Of a stretch of DNA of 64,000 nucleotides, positions 50,990 through 61,597 are shown one piece after another. Where the stretch lies: assembly GCF_030272615.1 (NCBI RefSeq), contig NC_081406.1, positions 482,019,900 to 482,083,899 of the forward strand. The letters are read 5' to 3'. Within the stretch, counting starts at the first letter, position 1; each line of letters opens with the position of its first letter. The notes under the pieces were generated by a model. It made no database searches. It worked only from the letters and a program-made list of their open reading frames with translations, and was not told the DNA's origin. The translations under genes were made by a program, and so were the position numbers. This stretch comes from Cryptomeria japonica (taxonomy: Eukaryota; Streptophyta; Pinopsida; Cupressales; Cupressaceae).

Positions 50990-51122
50990 GTAACATTACA
51001 TTAATAAGTACTAGTAATAGCATAGTTGTAATGGTTATCTTAAAAGAAACAAAAAATTATCTCTTTTTGTTAGTAGATTTTGGTTTATTTCTCTAGGGTA
51101 TTTTGGCGGGCATTACACTAGT

Positions 51123-51439
51123 AGGCTCGATAATGCTTGGTTGTGGACTAAGGAGAGAGTCAAGGATATGTAGATTAGTCAAATCATTGTCCATGGGAGT
51201 ATTAAGGATAGACCTATCAAAATCAAGTGACAATCTCACTCCATACTCAATAAGATCTGTTAGGAAGCCACTAGGATTGGATTTGATCATTTTTTCTATT
51301 ATCTCATGGTTATGTGGATACCTTAGGAAAGCTTGCAATCAAGGTGAGTGCTCCAGTTGGTCTAAAAATTATTCCTCTAATTGATTGTCATAATCAACAT
51401 AGAGATTGGGATTAGATAAATCATATCTTTGGGCAACCA
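51123..51439 (-). pseudogene. Tat-1 gag, N-terminal part
   Basis: This is the 5' piece of the same gag as at 6441-8428. A likely start ATG is the complement of 51437-51439 (MVAQRYDLSNPNLYVDYDNQ). There is a stop soon after, then the reading frame LRYPHNHEIIEKMIKSNPSG, GFLTDLIEYGVRLSLDFDRS runs into the junction at 51122. It resembles the Tat-2 gag N-terminus (HLRKMMKIIMSREKEEHFIE, ELAKQGAKLSIDYDIETF). The frame continues without shift into 8428 once the insertion is removed. Confidence 0.75.
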
Positions 51440-53028
51440 TCTTTTGTTTTTGTGCACACGTATAGACCATACAAGGGTAACCTCGAAGTGGCAAGGATGG
51501 AAAAATACTGGAATACTTATGGATATAGAAATATCAAAGGGATTTGAAGGAATATGGGGTGAAGATGGAGATTTGGACTTAGTGATTCAGTTTGATGATC
51601 AAAAGGTTTGATCCTTAGGGTAGGACTAGATAAAGTTGGATTGGATTGGATCAGATAAAACCTTGGTCCTCAGATTAGGATTAGGATTAGGTTAGGCTGG
51701 ATTTGGATAACACCTTAGCCCCTGGATTAGGATTAGGTGAGGTTGGATTTAGATAACACCTTATTCCTTGGATTAGGATTAGGTGAGGTGTAGGGATCAA
51801 TAGTGTGGTCCAAAAGCAATGTAACAACTAGGTTAAAACTAGATCTTTTGATTAGGATTTGATTAAGATTGGGTCTTTTTCTACTTAGGATAGGCTAAGT
51901 TACTAAGTAAGATTAGATGAGGATGAGGGTTTGGATAAAAAAAAATGATTAAAGTTAATTAAACAAAGTAATTGAGATAGATAATTTATCAAGAACTATA
52001 CCAATTAGGGATTGTCAAAGGATAAAAGATCTAAATCAGACTTTTGTAAAGTTATGACCTTAGTTTAGGGATCAAGGATTGCTAGACAAAATTTGGATAG
52101 ATTTAGATCAAGGATTAATTTTCGTCGATGTACTAAGTCCACAAGGATCAAGAAAGGATGATTATGGAAGAATGGATTGAAAACAGAAGGATGGTAAAGG
52201 ATTGAGGTTACCCAAGATGACAAAAGATGCTAGTAGGATATCTCTAGCTGAGGAATGTTGGACAATGAGGTGCAACCACTTCTATTGAACCGTTGGGACA
52301 AGAGTACTATTTGTTTAAAGGCTCATGATATCAAGGGTTATTTATCAAATGTAAGGGAAAGGATGTTAAGAAAGTTTTGGAAACGGTGTAGGAAGACTTG
52401 GTGTTTTAGAAAAAGATTGCGATTATTATATAAAAGGATCCTCCTCTTTAGGATTTCCTTTTTACTAGGATTCTTCTCCTTGATTTGATGGTAAATGGAC
52501 TTCTTTGAGTTTTTTAGACTTTTGGATATGATGCATTGACGTTTCAAAGTGTCTAATTGGCAATTTATCTCAAGTAGAGATGGTGAAACAGAGGTGGAGT
52601 TGTCGATGGATAGACAAAGATGAGGTTTGATAGTGAATAATATGATGAGAAGAGACCGGGTTTCAAGAGCAGAGATGGTGAAACAAGAGTGGACATGGTG
52701 AGACACAATTTTGACTAGGACTTAGGTGGATTTTGGTCAAATTTGGAAATTTTTGGGAAATTGTCTTCTTGGCAAGAGAGGTCAAATAAGAATATGCATT
52801 GGCCAAGTTAACACTTGAGACAAGTGTGCGATAAGGGAGGGCCTAGATTAGCCCAAATTTAACATAACCAGTTTCAATATTTGAAGACACTTGTAAGAAT
52901 GCACTGCCTAGGCTAGAAAGTGGATACTACTTGCTAAGGCCCTTTTCTATAAATAACAATACCTTAGAAAAAGTGGATACATAGACTTGGTGACATCGAC
53001 TCCCCCACCACGACATGGGCACACCAAA
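51440..53028 (-). other. Tat-1 5' leader region
   Basis: This is the region between gag and the 5' LTR on the minus strand, long as in Tat-2 (about 2 kb there). It has no convincing ORF. It contains a TTAGGA-rich minisatellite and, at 53001-53028, a stretch reading TTTGGTGTGCCCATGTCGTG on the minus strand. That could be a worn primer site (Tat-2 has TTGGTGCCCACCGTGGGG there), but the match is too poor to name the tRNA. Confidence 0.5.
51629..51795. repeat. Minisatellite, GGATTAGGATTAGG units
   Basis: About three imperfect copies of a unit of roughly 54 bp, each containing GGATTAGGATTAGGT, then a GGATTTRGATAACACCTTA block. The TTAGGA hexamers are not the plant telomere word (TTTAGGG). The array lies in the Tat-1 leader. 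Confidence 0.7.
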
Positions 53029-53739
53029 TATCCTACCTTGAAAGTTCAAAACCCTTTTGACCAAGGGATTTTGTATCTCATGATGAAGGGTACATGAAGG
53101 GTTAACTTTGGGATAAGATCCACATTCCTTGAGGTAGCAAGTATGGGTTTTTGGCCACTACAACAAATGGTGTCTAGTTAGAATCCAAGGAATACCAACA
53201 CTCTACGTGCGCCAAGCCAACTGTACTTTGAGTATGAAACTCATTTCGAATTGTCAAGAATGATATAAAATAATACCAGTGGGCTATGACTTTCATCTCA
53301 CCCTCTTTTATATATTAGACTAGATTAAAGTTCCACTTAGGTCATTCCCTCTCACTTGCATAATTATTTTGGAGGAAGGCCTTCTAAGGAAATATCATGT
53401 TTTATCCTCACCCACCAAAGAGGAGAGAATAAACCACAATATTCCAGGTTATATCTACAACAAAAAAGGAGTAGGTCTAGTTTTTTTATTACACAAGCTT
53501 TTTCAAGGGGAGAGCATATACCTACTACCCCAAAAAGACATGAAAAACATGATCCTACAAACTATTTACATGAAAATAAAAAATCCTACTCATGCACTTA
53601 GTGGGAAAAACAAGCCTTTAACAAATGAACCTATAAGAAAATACGTTAGTATTCTATCAAAATTGTCTTGGATGATCGAAGGTAGGCTTCAAAAATAAGA
53701 TTATTAGCAAAAATTTAAGTCAAGTTGAACCTAGGCGGA

Positions 53740-54330
53740 GACGTCATTTAACAGGTAGAGATGATGTTGCATCTGCCTAGATGTCGAAGCCGTACCAATA
53801 CCTGCCAAGCATAGTTAGTTCAAAAAGCTAAAAATGCTAAAAAAATTATAGAGATTAAAATTATTAATACAACAGAGGTGTCATTACAGAAGTGGAGATG
53901 TCGTTCCACAATGCTACAAAAAATAGTGAGTTAAAAATAAATAAAAATTCAAATGTTGCATATAGAGGGAAAAATTGTTAGATGAAGATGATGTTGCGGG
54001 AGTGGAGATGTCATTTTACAGAGGTGGAGAAAATAGTTAGTTTGAAAAGTTAGACAACGTAAAAAACCTACAGACAAATAAATATATTAAAAAACAAAAG
54101 ATTTTTTTATTTTTATTATTAAAAACTCGCATAGAAAGAAAAAATGATTAGATTGCAAACACCATTTTGTAGATGTAGCGACATTGTTTCTAAGGTCAAG
54201 ACAACATTTCACAGTCATAGATGTTGAAGGACAGTTCCTACATAAAATAGAGTAAAAAAGTCAACTATCGGAGTGGAGATGTCGCTCTACTGCCACTGAT
54301 GGTGTTGTGTGGCAGAGATGTTGTTTCGCT
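53740..54330. repeat. Dispersed GTGGAGATGTCG words in the Tat-1 LTR
   Basis: The word GTGGAGATGTCR, or a close variant, recurs near 53744, 53898, 54012 and 54275. It is often followed by TTCCAC, TTTTAC or CTCTAC, which can pair back with the first part. Related words occur around 52580 and 52680 in the leader. The copies are spaced unevenly, unlike a simple tandem array. Confidence 0.5.
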
Positions 54331-54804
54331 ACCCGTGCATGCTAAATCACAACAAACTCAAAATTTTATTTAAATTAGGGACGCAGGGTCCCACCTAGCG
54401 TGGAAAAATGAAAGAAATAAAAATGTAAAAGGTTAGTTGAATATGCTAAATTCATAAAACAATTTGAAACATCTAAAACAACTAAACTTTTACCTTCCCA
54501 AGCTCCTCAGATGAGCTAGAAGTGGATGCACCCAAGCTCCACTTGATTTGCTTCTTTCATTCTTTTGATGTGAAATGCTCTGAAATGCTACACACCAATG
54601 GATGAGTGGATTATTTGATAGGATGGAGGATGTGATTATGATGATGGATTGTGAAGAGAATTGGACATTGTGGTGGTAGTATGAAGGACTTGGGGGATGA
54701 AAATGAAGATAATGATGATGCAAAATTATTTTTAGCTAAGGATGCAAACTAGAAACATGAAATTGCAATTGAAGTAGATTGAATTGTCAAAGGAGGAGAC
54801 TCCA

Positions 54805-54814
54805 ATTTATAGAC
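54805..54814 (-). promoter_or_regulatory. Probable TATA box of the Tat-1 LTR
   Basis: The minus strand reads GTCTATAAATTGGAGTCTCC, a TATA box followed by a C/T-rich start region. The arrangement matches that of Tat-2 (TTCTATAAATTCAGGCTCTC) and of the solo LTR at 9161. It lies about 740 bp into the LTR. Confidence 0.55.
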
Positions 54815-55555
54815 TTGAGAATTCAAAATGGATGGTTGAGATTGAAGGGTAACGGAGGGCTAAGAATGAATGTGAGGAGGTGAGGTGGTTTGGGCTCTTA
54901 GCCCTGTGACAAGTATCACAAGGTGAAGTGTCTTGGGAATAACACTTGGCATGGGGAAGAGGGAAAGGTTTGCACACATCTTGGGAAGAACATGGAGATG
55001 ACAAGTTGAAGCATTTTTGGCAAAGTGTAAGAGTCCTAGGTTTGAGGTGGATGACATGTGGCTGAAGAGGGAAAGTGTAGGGTGGCTCTCATGAGGAAGA
55101 GCATTATGACACGTGTGAGCACTCTTGGGCCAAAGATGAGGTGGAGGAGAAAGTGACCCTTGAATGAAAGCTCATTTATGAGGGGGAGTCACATGTGGAC
55201 CTAGGTAGGTGGGATGAATTTAAAATAGGAGAAAAGGTTAATGATGATTAGGCTTGGGTTAAATAAACTTAATGAAGGGGGGTTAAATGGAGGATTTGTA
55301 GGAACCAAGATATTAGTTAATTAATTGTATATTAATTAACTAATTGCGATTAGGGGAAATATTGAAGAAATTGGGTAAGATTGGGGATTTTATATAATTG
55401 ATTAAAAAATTAACTATATGGTCAGGGGATAAAATTAATTAAATATAATTTAATTAATTTCAAGAAGAATGAGGACTAACATAACTAATACAATTAATAA
55501 TGTGGGAACAGATAAATTAATTCAATATTAACTTAATTAATTTTAGGTGTCTACA

Positions 55556-56025
55556 CCTACTGCTTGTGGGCAAATGGGTGAGTTGTCTTAGTTAATTGTT
55601 GCATGCTCTTGGGCTTAATTGGGATGAACACTCTCCAGGCACCCTTTGTGTGTTCCTCTCCAAACCTTACTATGGTTAATAATGGAAAATGAAACTATTC
55701 GTGCTTGGTTTCTAAAGTTCAAAAAGCTATTGCATAATTTATCTAAATAGATTAATATGATTATTGATATATGCACTTATATTTGAAGTTGGATCGCTAA
55801 CACTAATAGAAATAATTGGTCTTATGAATTATATTTTAAATATTGTCTAACATGATTGCAGGACCTAAACTAAGATTTATCTTGATAAAGACATTTTATT
55901 GATTAAGATATAATTCTAACTATATTATGTTTCTTATTGTAATTGAACTTATGATTTTAGGACAAGATGAAGGATCATCCCAAAAGGGGACACTACATGA
56001 TACCCTATACTTGCAATTAATCAAC
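55556..56025. other. Flank between Tat-1 and the microsatellite
   Basis: 470 bp of unassigned sequence. I see no ORF with recognisable motifs, and no matching copy elsewhere in the window. It is probably the DNA into which Tat-1 inserted. Confidence 0.4.
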
Positions 56026-56186
56026 ACACACACACACACGTGTATATATATGTATATATGTATATATATATATATGTACATATACATATATGTATATATG
56101 AACATATATATACATGTATATGTATATATATACATGTATATATGTATATATATGTATATATATATACATATATATACATGTATATA

Positions 56187-56217
<31 letters not shown>

Positions 56218-56247
56218 GTATGCATATGTATATGTATATGTGTATGC

Positions 56248-56314
<67 letters not shown>

Positions 56315-56361
56315 AATGTAAATGTATATGTAAATGTAAATGTATATGTATATGTATATGT
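56026..56361. repeat. Microsatellite, CA then TATATG repeats
   Basis: A short (CA)n run is followed by about 320 bp of TATATG/TGTATA hexamers with variants. The long ORFs on both strands here (for example 55927-56367) are artefacts of the repeat. The copia element interrupts the array, and it resumes at 62677. Confidence 0.95.
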
Positions 56362-57418
56362 TGTTAGGTCCCAGAGACAACTGAGAGTGGGGGGTGAATC
56401 AGTTGTCTAATAAATTCAAACCAAAAAAAACTTAACCAACTTAATGCTTAATACTGGTAAAGCAGTCTAATATGCCGGTAGATAGTTTTAACAGTTAATT
56501 GCAATACCGATAAGGATTAATGCATGAAACAAAAAGACAAAGTCATCCACAACACATAACACCAATATTTGTATGTGGAAACCCTGTAAGGGGAAAAACC
56601 ATGGTGGGAAAACTTACCCACAATTAGATGATACTACTGAAGATAGTAAGTGTATACAAATGGGGTTTGCACATGCAAAAAGGCAAAGCACCTAGAGCTC
56701 ACTGCTCAATCACAAAATGGGAGTCACACTGACTACAGTTGGATGGTTAAATCCAATAAGAATGTACTACTCAAAATAGCATCTTCATATGATGGATTCA
56801 GTACCGGTGTGGTTCTGATTGTCTTCTCAAAAACCCTCCTTCAATCTTCAAATGATGTCTGCATGTATAGCTCAGCTTATTCTTGCATATACCTTCACAC
56901 AATCCTTTTTCGCATTCCACATTCGATCTTACAAATAAGATCTTACATTTATACCATACCCTAAGACCAATTTTAGTAGGTCAGCTCTACAAGATATTAC
57001 AATAAAATTAATTTACATATAAATTAATACCCAATGCAATAACCGATTCAATATGTCGGCTTAATGCATTTACAACAATAATAAGTCATCTCCATAGTGT
57101 GCCATGCTGATTTGGAAAAGATAAACCTGCCAGTGTAACCTGGACCTATTTGCCGGTAATAGCAAATATGCAAATACTAATATACCAATAAACAAAACTC
57201 CAAGACAAAGTGTCCACATGATGTCTTCGACATAACCAAGTGTTTTCCATATCATTCCAAGTGTCGGTGATCATTATATCTTGTCGGTGTACCAGATATG
57301 TGACTGTTCATAAGTCACTTGCTTGTCGGTGAATGTTGTTGATTCTCCAAAGTGCCAAAGTTGATAAGTGTTTAGTAGGTGTTGACATCAATGACAAAAC
57401 CATACCAAAATATCAACA
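56362..57418 (-). repeat. Copia 3' LTR
   Basis: 1057 bp, plus-strand start TGTTAGGTCCCAGAGACAAC and end AAAATATCAACA. Outer end carries GGGGGGTGAATCAGTTG and GTGGAAACCC...GGGGAAAAACCATGGTGGG. Near-copy of 61612-62676. Confidence 0.92.
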
Positions 57419-57432
57419 ATCTCCCCCTTTGG
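57419..57432 (-). promoter_or_regulatory. Copia polypurine tract
   Basis: The minus strand reads CCAAAGGGGGAGAT directly before the LTR start TGTTGATATT. The surrounding 28 nt equal those in element A. Confidence 0.88.
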
Positions 57433-57796
57433 CATTGATGGAAAAACAAGATGGAAAAACCATCAAAGTGCGAAAACAGAAATGCCAAATACCAAAAACC
57501 AACAATCTCCGAAAAGAGATCATAACTAGAAATCAAAATACAGATACAAAGAGTAATAATCTATCCCAAACAAAAATCTCTCCCCCTAGGAGAAACATGT
57601 GTTTTCCTTGTGTTTTTCCATACCAATCTCTCCCCCTTTGACATCAAATGCCAAAGTTCTTACCAAGCCAAGTTCATATACAAAATACCAATCAATTTAG
57701 TATACCAACTACTCCCCCTGAGAAGTAGCTTCCCATCAAAGCCAGAGTAAAATATTTCTCTGTTAATTCTGTCGGTTGATGACAATCATCAACTTC

Positions 57797-59400
57797 CTAA
57801 GTCTCTACCGGTGGGGGTATGACCCCAAGTTGGTCTCTGAGATATTCAAAAGTCTCCTTAGGCAGAGGTTTAGTAAAGATATCTACAATCTACTGTTTTG
57901 TATTCACATAAATTAGTTTTATTTCCTTTGCTTCAACATTTTCCCTTAGAAAATTCAGTTTGATAGAAACATGTTTGGTTTTAGAATGTAATACCAGATT
58001 CTTCGATATATCAATTGCTGCAGTGTTATCACAATAGATAGTAATAGGTTCCTTGTGTTTTACCTTTATGTCTTTCAATATTTGCTTAAGCCATAATACC
58101 TATGTATAGTTAGTTGTTGTTGCAACATATTCTGATTCTGCTATTGATAAAGATGTACAACTTTGTTTCTTACTCAACTAGGAAACTAGTCTATTTCCAA
58201 GAAAGAATGCTCTGTCGGTGGTGCTTTTTCTATCATCCCCATCTCCTACCCAATTTGCATCTGTGTATGCACATAATTCAAAGTTTTCATCACTAGGATA
58301 CCATAATCCAAGATTTATAGTGCCTTGTATGTACCAGAAAATCCTTTTTACTGTCAATTCATGATTTTCTCTAGGATTACTCTGAAATATTGAAACAATA
58401 CATACTGCATTCATAATATTAGGTCTGGTTTGTGTCAAATACAGTAAACCTCCTATCATAGATTTGTATCTAGTTGGATTGACAGGTGTAGATTCATCCC
58501 TTAGTGACAGTTTGTCATTTGTAGTCATAGGTGTGCTTACTAGTTTAGAGTTCTCCATCCCAAATTTCTTTAATAACTCTTTTAAGTACTTGGATTGACT
58601 CAATAATATACCTTTATCAGTCTGTGAAATCTGTAATCCTAAAAAGAATTTTATTTCTCCAATCATAGACATTTCAAATTCTTGCTGCATTTTAATAGAA
58701 AATTCTTTACATAATCCATCTTCTCCTCCAAAGATTATATCATCAACAAATACTTCTATAACCAAGATGTCATCATTAGTCACTTTATAATATAAATTGT
58801 TGTCTGCATTACATTTAGAAAAACCAATCTTCAAAAGATACTTATCCAATCTTTCATACCAATCTCTTGGAGCTTGCTTCAATCCATACAAAGCTTTTCT
58901 TAACCTGCAAACGATATCTTTGTTATCTGTCAAAGAAAATCCATCAGGTTGTTCAATGTAAATTTCTTCTTCAAGATCTCCATTCGAAAATGCACATTTA
59001 ATATCCATTTGATATACTTTGTAGTTCTTATGTGCTGCAAAAGCCAAAAATAATCTGACTGCCTCAATTCTAGCTACGGGTGCAAAGGTTTCATTGTAAT
59101 CAATTCCTTCTTTCTAAGAATATCCCTTACACACTAGTCCTGCTTTATTTCTGATAACCTTACCATCTTCATTAAGTTTGTTTTTGAATACCCATTTGGT
59201 TCCAACTACATTTTTATCTTTAGGCTGGGGAACTAATGTCCAAGTGTTATTCTTCTCAATTTGTTCTAATTCTTCTTCCATAGCTTTAATCCAAAATTTA
59301 TCTTCACATGCCTCATTAACTAAAGATGGTTCAATTTGAGAAATGAGACATACCTCTTCATTTTCCAATCTTCCTCTTGTCATAACTCCTTTATACTTGT
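57797..59400 (-). pseudogene. Copia reverse transcriptase and RNase H
   Basis: RT begins with EDKFWIKAMEEELEQIEKNN, NTWTLVPQPKDKNVVGTKWV (59114-59383), then a stop. A 289-codon open block (58178-59047) follows with YQMDIKCAFSNGDLEEEIYI, CRLRKALYGLKQAPRDWYER, the catalytic block LVIEVFVDDIIFGG (FVDD variant of YVDD), and IGEIKFFLGLQISQTDKGIL. Then a C-terminal YTDANWVGDGDDRKSTTDRA. RNase H continues to 57890 with PITIYCDNTAAIDISKNLVL, SKTKHVSIKLNFLRE, and ends DIFTKPLPKETFEYLRDQLG with the stop at 57797. Catalytic residues are kept, but at least three internal stops exist. Confidence 0.92.
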
Positions 59401-60470
59401 TTCCAATTATCTGATCTTCAGAGTGATTCAGTCTTACATATCAGGGTGTCTTTGTTTGCTGTTGTTCCTCATTTACTGTGGAATTTTCAAATGATACTAG
59501 GGTAACTGGATCTTCATTTGCTGATAACATACTTCTTGTTGCATCCAAGATAGTTATGTTTTTCCTTTCAACAATTCCATTCTGCTGTGGTGTCCAAGGT
59601 GCTGATCGTTGTCTTCTGATTCCATTTACTTCACAGAATGTACTAAATTCCTTAGATGTAAATTCTCCTCCTTGATCTGATCTTAGACATTTGATTTTTT
59701 TACTGGTTTCATTTTCTACCATTGCTTTGAACAGTTTGAACTTTCCAAGTGCTTCTAATTTTTCTTTGAGAATAGTAACCCAACACATTCTAGTATAGTC
59801 ATCAATGATTAGCATGAAATATCTATCGCCTTGTAAGCTTTTAGTTCTAGTTGGACCACATAAATCGGTATGAATTAAATCAAGAGCATTATTGGATTTT
59901 TCTAGAATACTTTTGAAACTAGCTCTAACTTGTTTTCTAAATTGACATTCCTTACATATTGTATTGTGAGGTTTGATAATTTTAGGTAAATCTCTAACTG
60001 CCTTAATAGTACTGATTTTCACCATGCAATCAAAGTTTACATGACAGAGTCTCTTATGCCATAGCCAACTTTCATCAATATGTGCAATTAAGCATGTCTT
60101 TTCACTGTTATTCGAATGAAAGATATTACCTCTAGTTTGATTACTGGTTGCAATTTCTAAACCAGTTCTATTCATGATTTTGCATTTTCCATTTTTGAAT
60201 TGTAAGTGAAATCCTTTCTCAACTAATTGACCAACACTCAAAAGATTATGCTTTAATCCTTCAACGTAGTAAACATTGTCAGTTTTATGCTTACCATCAA
60301 GAGATATTGTACCCTTACCTTTGATCAAACAAGCTTTGTCATCTCCAAATCTCACTAAGCCTCCATTGTGTTCTTGAAAGTTCTAGAATTTACCTTTGTC
60401 TCCTGTCATATGATGTGAGCATCCTGAATCAATGATCCACTCATCCTTTACTTCAACTTTAGTTGCCAAG
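59401..60470 (-). pseudogene. Copia protease and integrase, integrase truncated
   Basis: The protease active site reads WIIDSGCSHHMTGDKGKF near 60420 and is followed by one stop. The 304-codon block 59441-60355 has GLKHNLLSVGQLVEKGFHLQ, the zinc domain LWHKRLCHVNFDCMVK and CKECQFRKQ, then the integrase core: DLIHTDLCGPTRTKSLQGDR, CLRSDQGGEFTSKEFSTFCE and RSAPWTPQQNGIVERKNITI, giving the D, D, E triad. After RSMLSA the sequence jumps to a low-complexity tail, so the core end and C-terminal part of integrase are lost. About 100-200 residues are missing compared with family length. Confidence 0.88.
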
Positions 60471-60481
60471 GCCTATTCTAC

Positions 60482-61555
60482 CTATTGAGCAGTACGTGTC
60501 GGTTGATCTTCTGTTATAGCAACAAAAACCCATCCATTGTCTGTCGGATCCTCATTAGAATCATCAGTCACTCCTTCATCAACAATGTAACAAGATTTGT
60601 CTTTATTCTTCTTGAATCTGTATCTCTGATATTCAGGATTAGGCTTGTATGTTCTTCTAGCTTCTTCTCTTAGTCTAGCATGTCTATCAGAGCATCTTGA
60701 CGCCATATGACCAATCTTATTATAGTTAAAACATTTAAAGGGTGCTTTACCTTCATACTTACTTCCAACTGGACCTTTAGGCATTTTCCTTGCAAATAGT
60801 GCTTCAAGTTCTTCAAGTTATTCATTTTCTTTCCTATTTTCTTCAAGTTCTCTTGCATAAAAGGCTTTCCAATCAGATTTGTCAAGTGATGGAACAGATG
60901 ATGTTGATGCTTTAAAGGCTAAATCTATCTTTATAGAAGCAACAAGACCAAATTCTTCAATTTCAAAAGCTGAAAGTTTTCCAATCAATGTATCCCTAGT
61001 TACTGATGTATTAGGCATTGTTCTTAACTCATTTATAGTAGTGACTTTCATTTTATATGCTGGTGCCAATCCTCTTAAAACTTTTGAATCAATTTCATCC
61101 TCACTTAACGTTCCTCCACAACATTTAATACCCAAAACAATCTCATTTACTCTTTCCATAAAAGCAAAAATCCTTTCATCTTCTTCCATTTTCAGATGTT
61201 CATACCTAATCCGGAAGCTTTCAAGTTTTGCAATTTTGACTGTGGAATCTCCTTCATTCAATGTTTCCAAATGATCCCAAATAGCTTTAGCAGTAGACCT
61301 ATTTGATAGTCCCATAATTTTTTGATCAGATAATGCAGTCAAAAGTGCTTCTCTTGCTTTGCAATCATTTTCTTCATCTTTAGTCAAGCTAGGTGGATTG
61401 GGCTGACTCTGAGTAGGATCAGTATAACCATTCTTTGTAACATCCTAGATGTCCTTTCCAATACAATTTAAATGTGTCTCCATTCTGATCTTTCATATGC
61501 CATAGTTGGTTCCATCAAGTTTAGGACTGTCCTTCCTAAAATAGTTAGTAGACAT
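60482..61555 (-). pseudogene. Copia gag with one zinc knuckle
   Basis: Start ATG at 61555 (MSTNYFRKDSPKLDGTNYG), then two stops where Trp is expected in the family (GIWKIRM and DIWDV positions). The UBN2-type gag core is open in 60818-61387 (KAREALLTALSDQKIMGLSN, AKAIWDHLETLNEGDSTVKI, ERIFAFMERVNEIVLGIKCC, KVLRGLAPAYKMKVTTINEL). The zinc knuckle CFNYNKIGHMASRC (60670-60784) has its second Cys changed to Tyr. A frameshift near 60810 separates core and knuckle. In contrast to elements A and B there is a single knuckle and no long coiled coil. Confidence 0.9.
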
Positions 61556-61597
61556 TGGATCTCCTCAAGCTATTAAACTTTTGCAAAAGAGGACTAA

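Larger units (their letters stand above)
8434..51117 (+). mobile_element. LARD-like giant LTR element, non-coding
   Basis: A plus-strand LTR element inserted in the gag of Tat-1. Evidence for the borders: LTRs start TGTAGTGC (8434 and 26164) and end GGTATTACA or GGCATTACA (22919 and 51117). The duplication CTAGT is perfect at 8429-8433 and 51118-51122. A Met-type primer site follows the first LTR and a polypurine tract precedes the second. Removing later insertions leaves LTRs of about 4.97 kb and 5.01 kb around a 3.24-kb internal region with no gag or pol. Long LTRs with a non-coding interior are the definition of LARDs (large retrotransposon derivatives). It must have depended on enzymes of another element. 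Confidence 0.88.
26164..51117 (+). repeat. 3' LTR of the LARD, holding two insertions
   Basis: LTR sequence proper occupies 26164-30823, 37564-37789 and 50995-51117. The gaps are element B and Tat-2. The LTR is collinear with the 5' copy through its whole length, including the AT-rich TTTATTTATT zone around 27210-27720. The ORF at 27216-27578 is a translation of that zone and not a gene. The two LTRs differ by many point changes, so the insertion is old. Confidence 0.85.
2276..55555 (-). mobile_element. Tat-1: old Ty3/gypsy Tat-type element, split
   Basis: This decayed minus-strand Ty3/gypsy element reads, from right to left: LTR (about 53029-55555), leader, gag N-terminus (51123-51439), a 42.7-kb insertion, the rest of gag (6441-8428), protease and linker, reverse transcriptase, two RNase H-type regions and integrase. 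The gag reading frame continues across the insertion when the inserted element and one copy of CTAGT are removed, which shows that the two halves are one element. The Tat-type call rests on the gag zinc-binding motif, the long linker before RT, and a second RNase H region, all shared with Tat-2. The 3' end is lost: integrase stops near 2276 against a foreign LTR fragment and no left LTR is visible. Confidence 0.8.
53029..55555 (-). repeat. Tat-1 5' LTR
   Basis: On the minus strand the LTR starts with TGTAGACACC at 55555, a common plant gypsy LTR start. The inner end is placed near 53029, just after the possible primer site, but the terminal CA is not clear there, so that border is approximate. 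The long length (about 2.5 kb) partly reflects internal repeats around 53740-54330. Several short ORFs inside are shadows. No partner LTR is visible at the left end, so the target duplication cannot be checked. Confidence 0.55.

Noticed and set aside
51629-51795. TTAGG-type repeats as an interstitial telomere tract
   Set aside because: The unit is TTAGGA within a 54-bp minisatellite, not the plant telomere repeat, and it is confined to a retrotransposon leader.
53356-53698. Two overlapping plus-strand ORFs of 81 and 109 codons
   Set aside because: They overlap in different frames, have no recognised motif and lie inside the Tat-1 LTR.
55927-56410. Long ORFs on both strands with Tyr-Ile/Met/Val repeats
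   Set aside because: They are translations of the TATATG microsatellite and would be open in most frames of such DNA.
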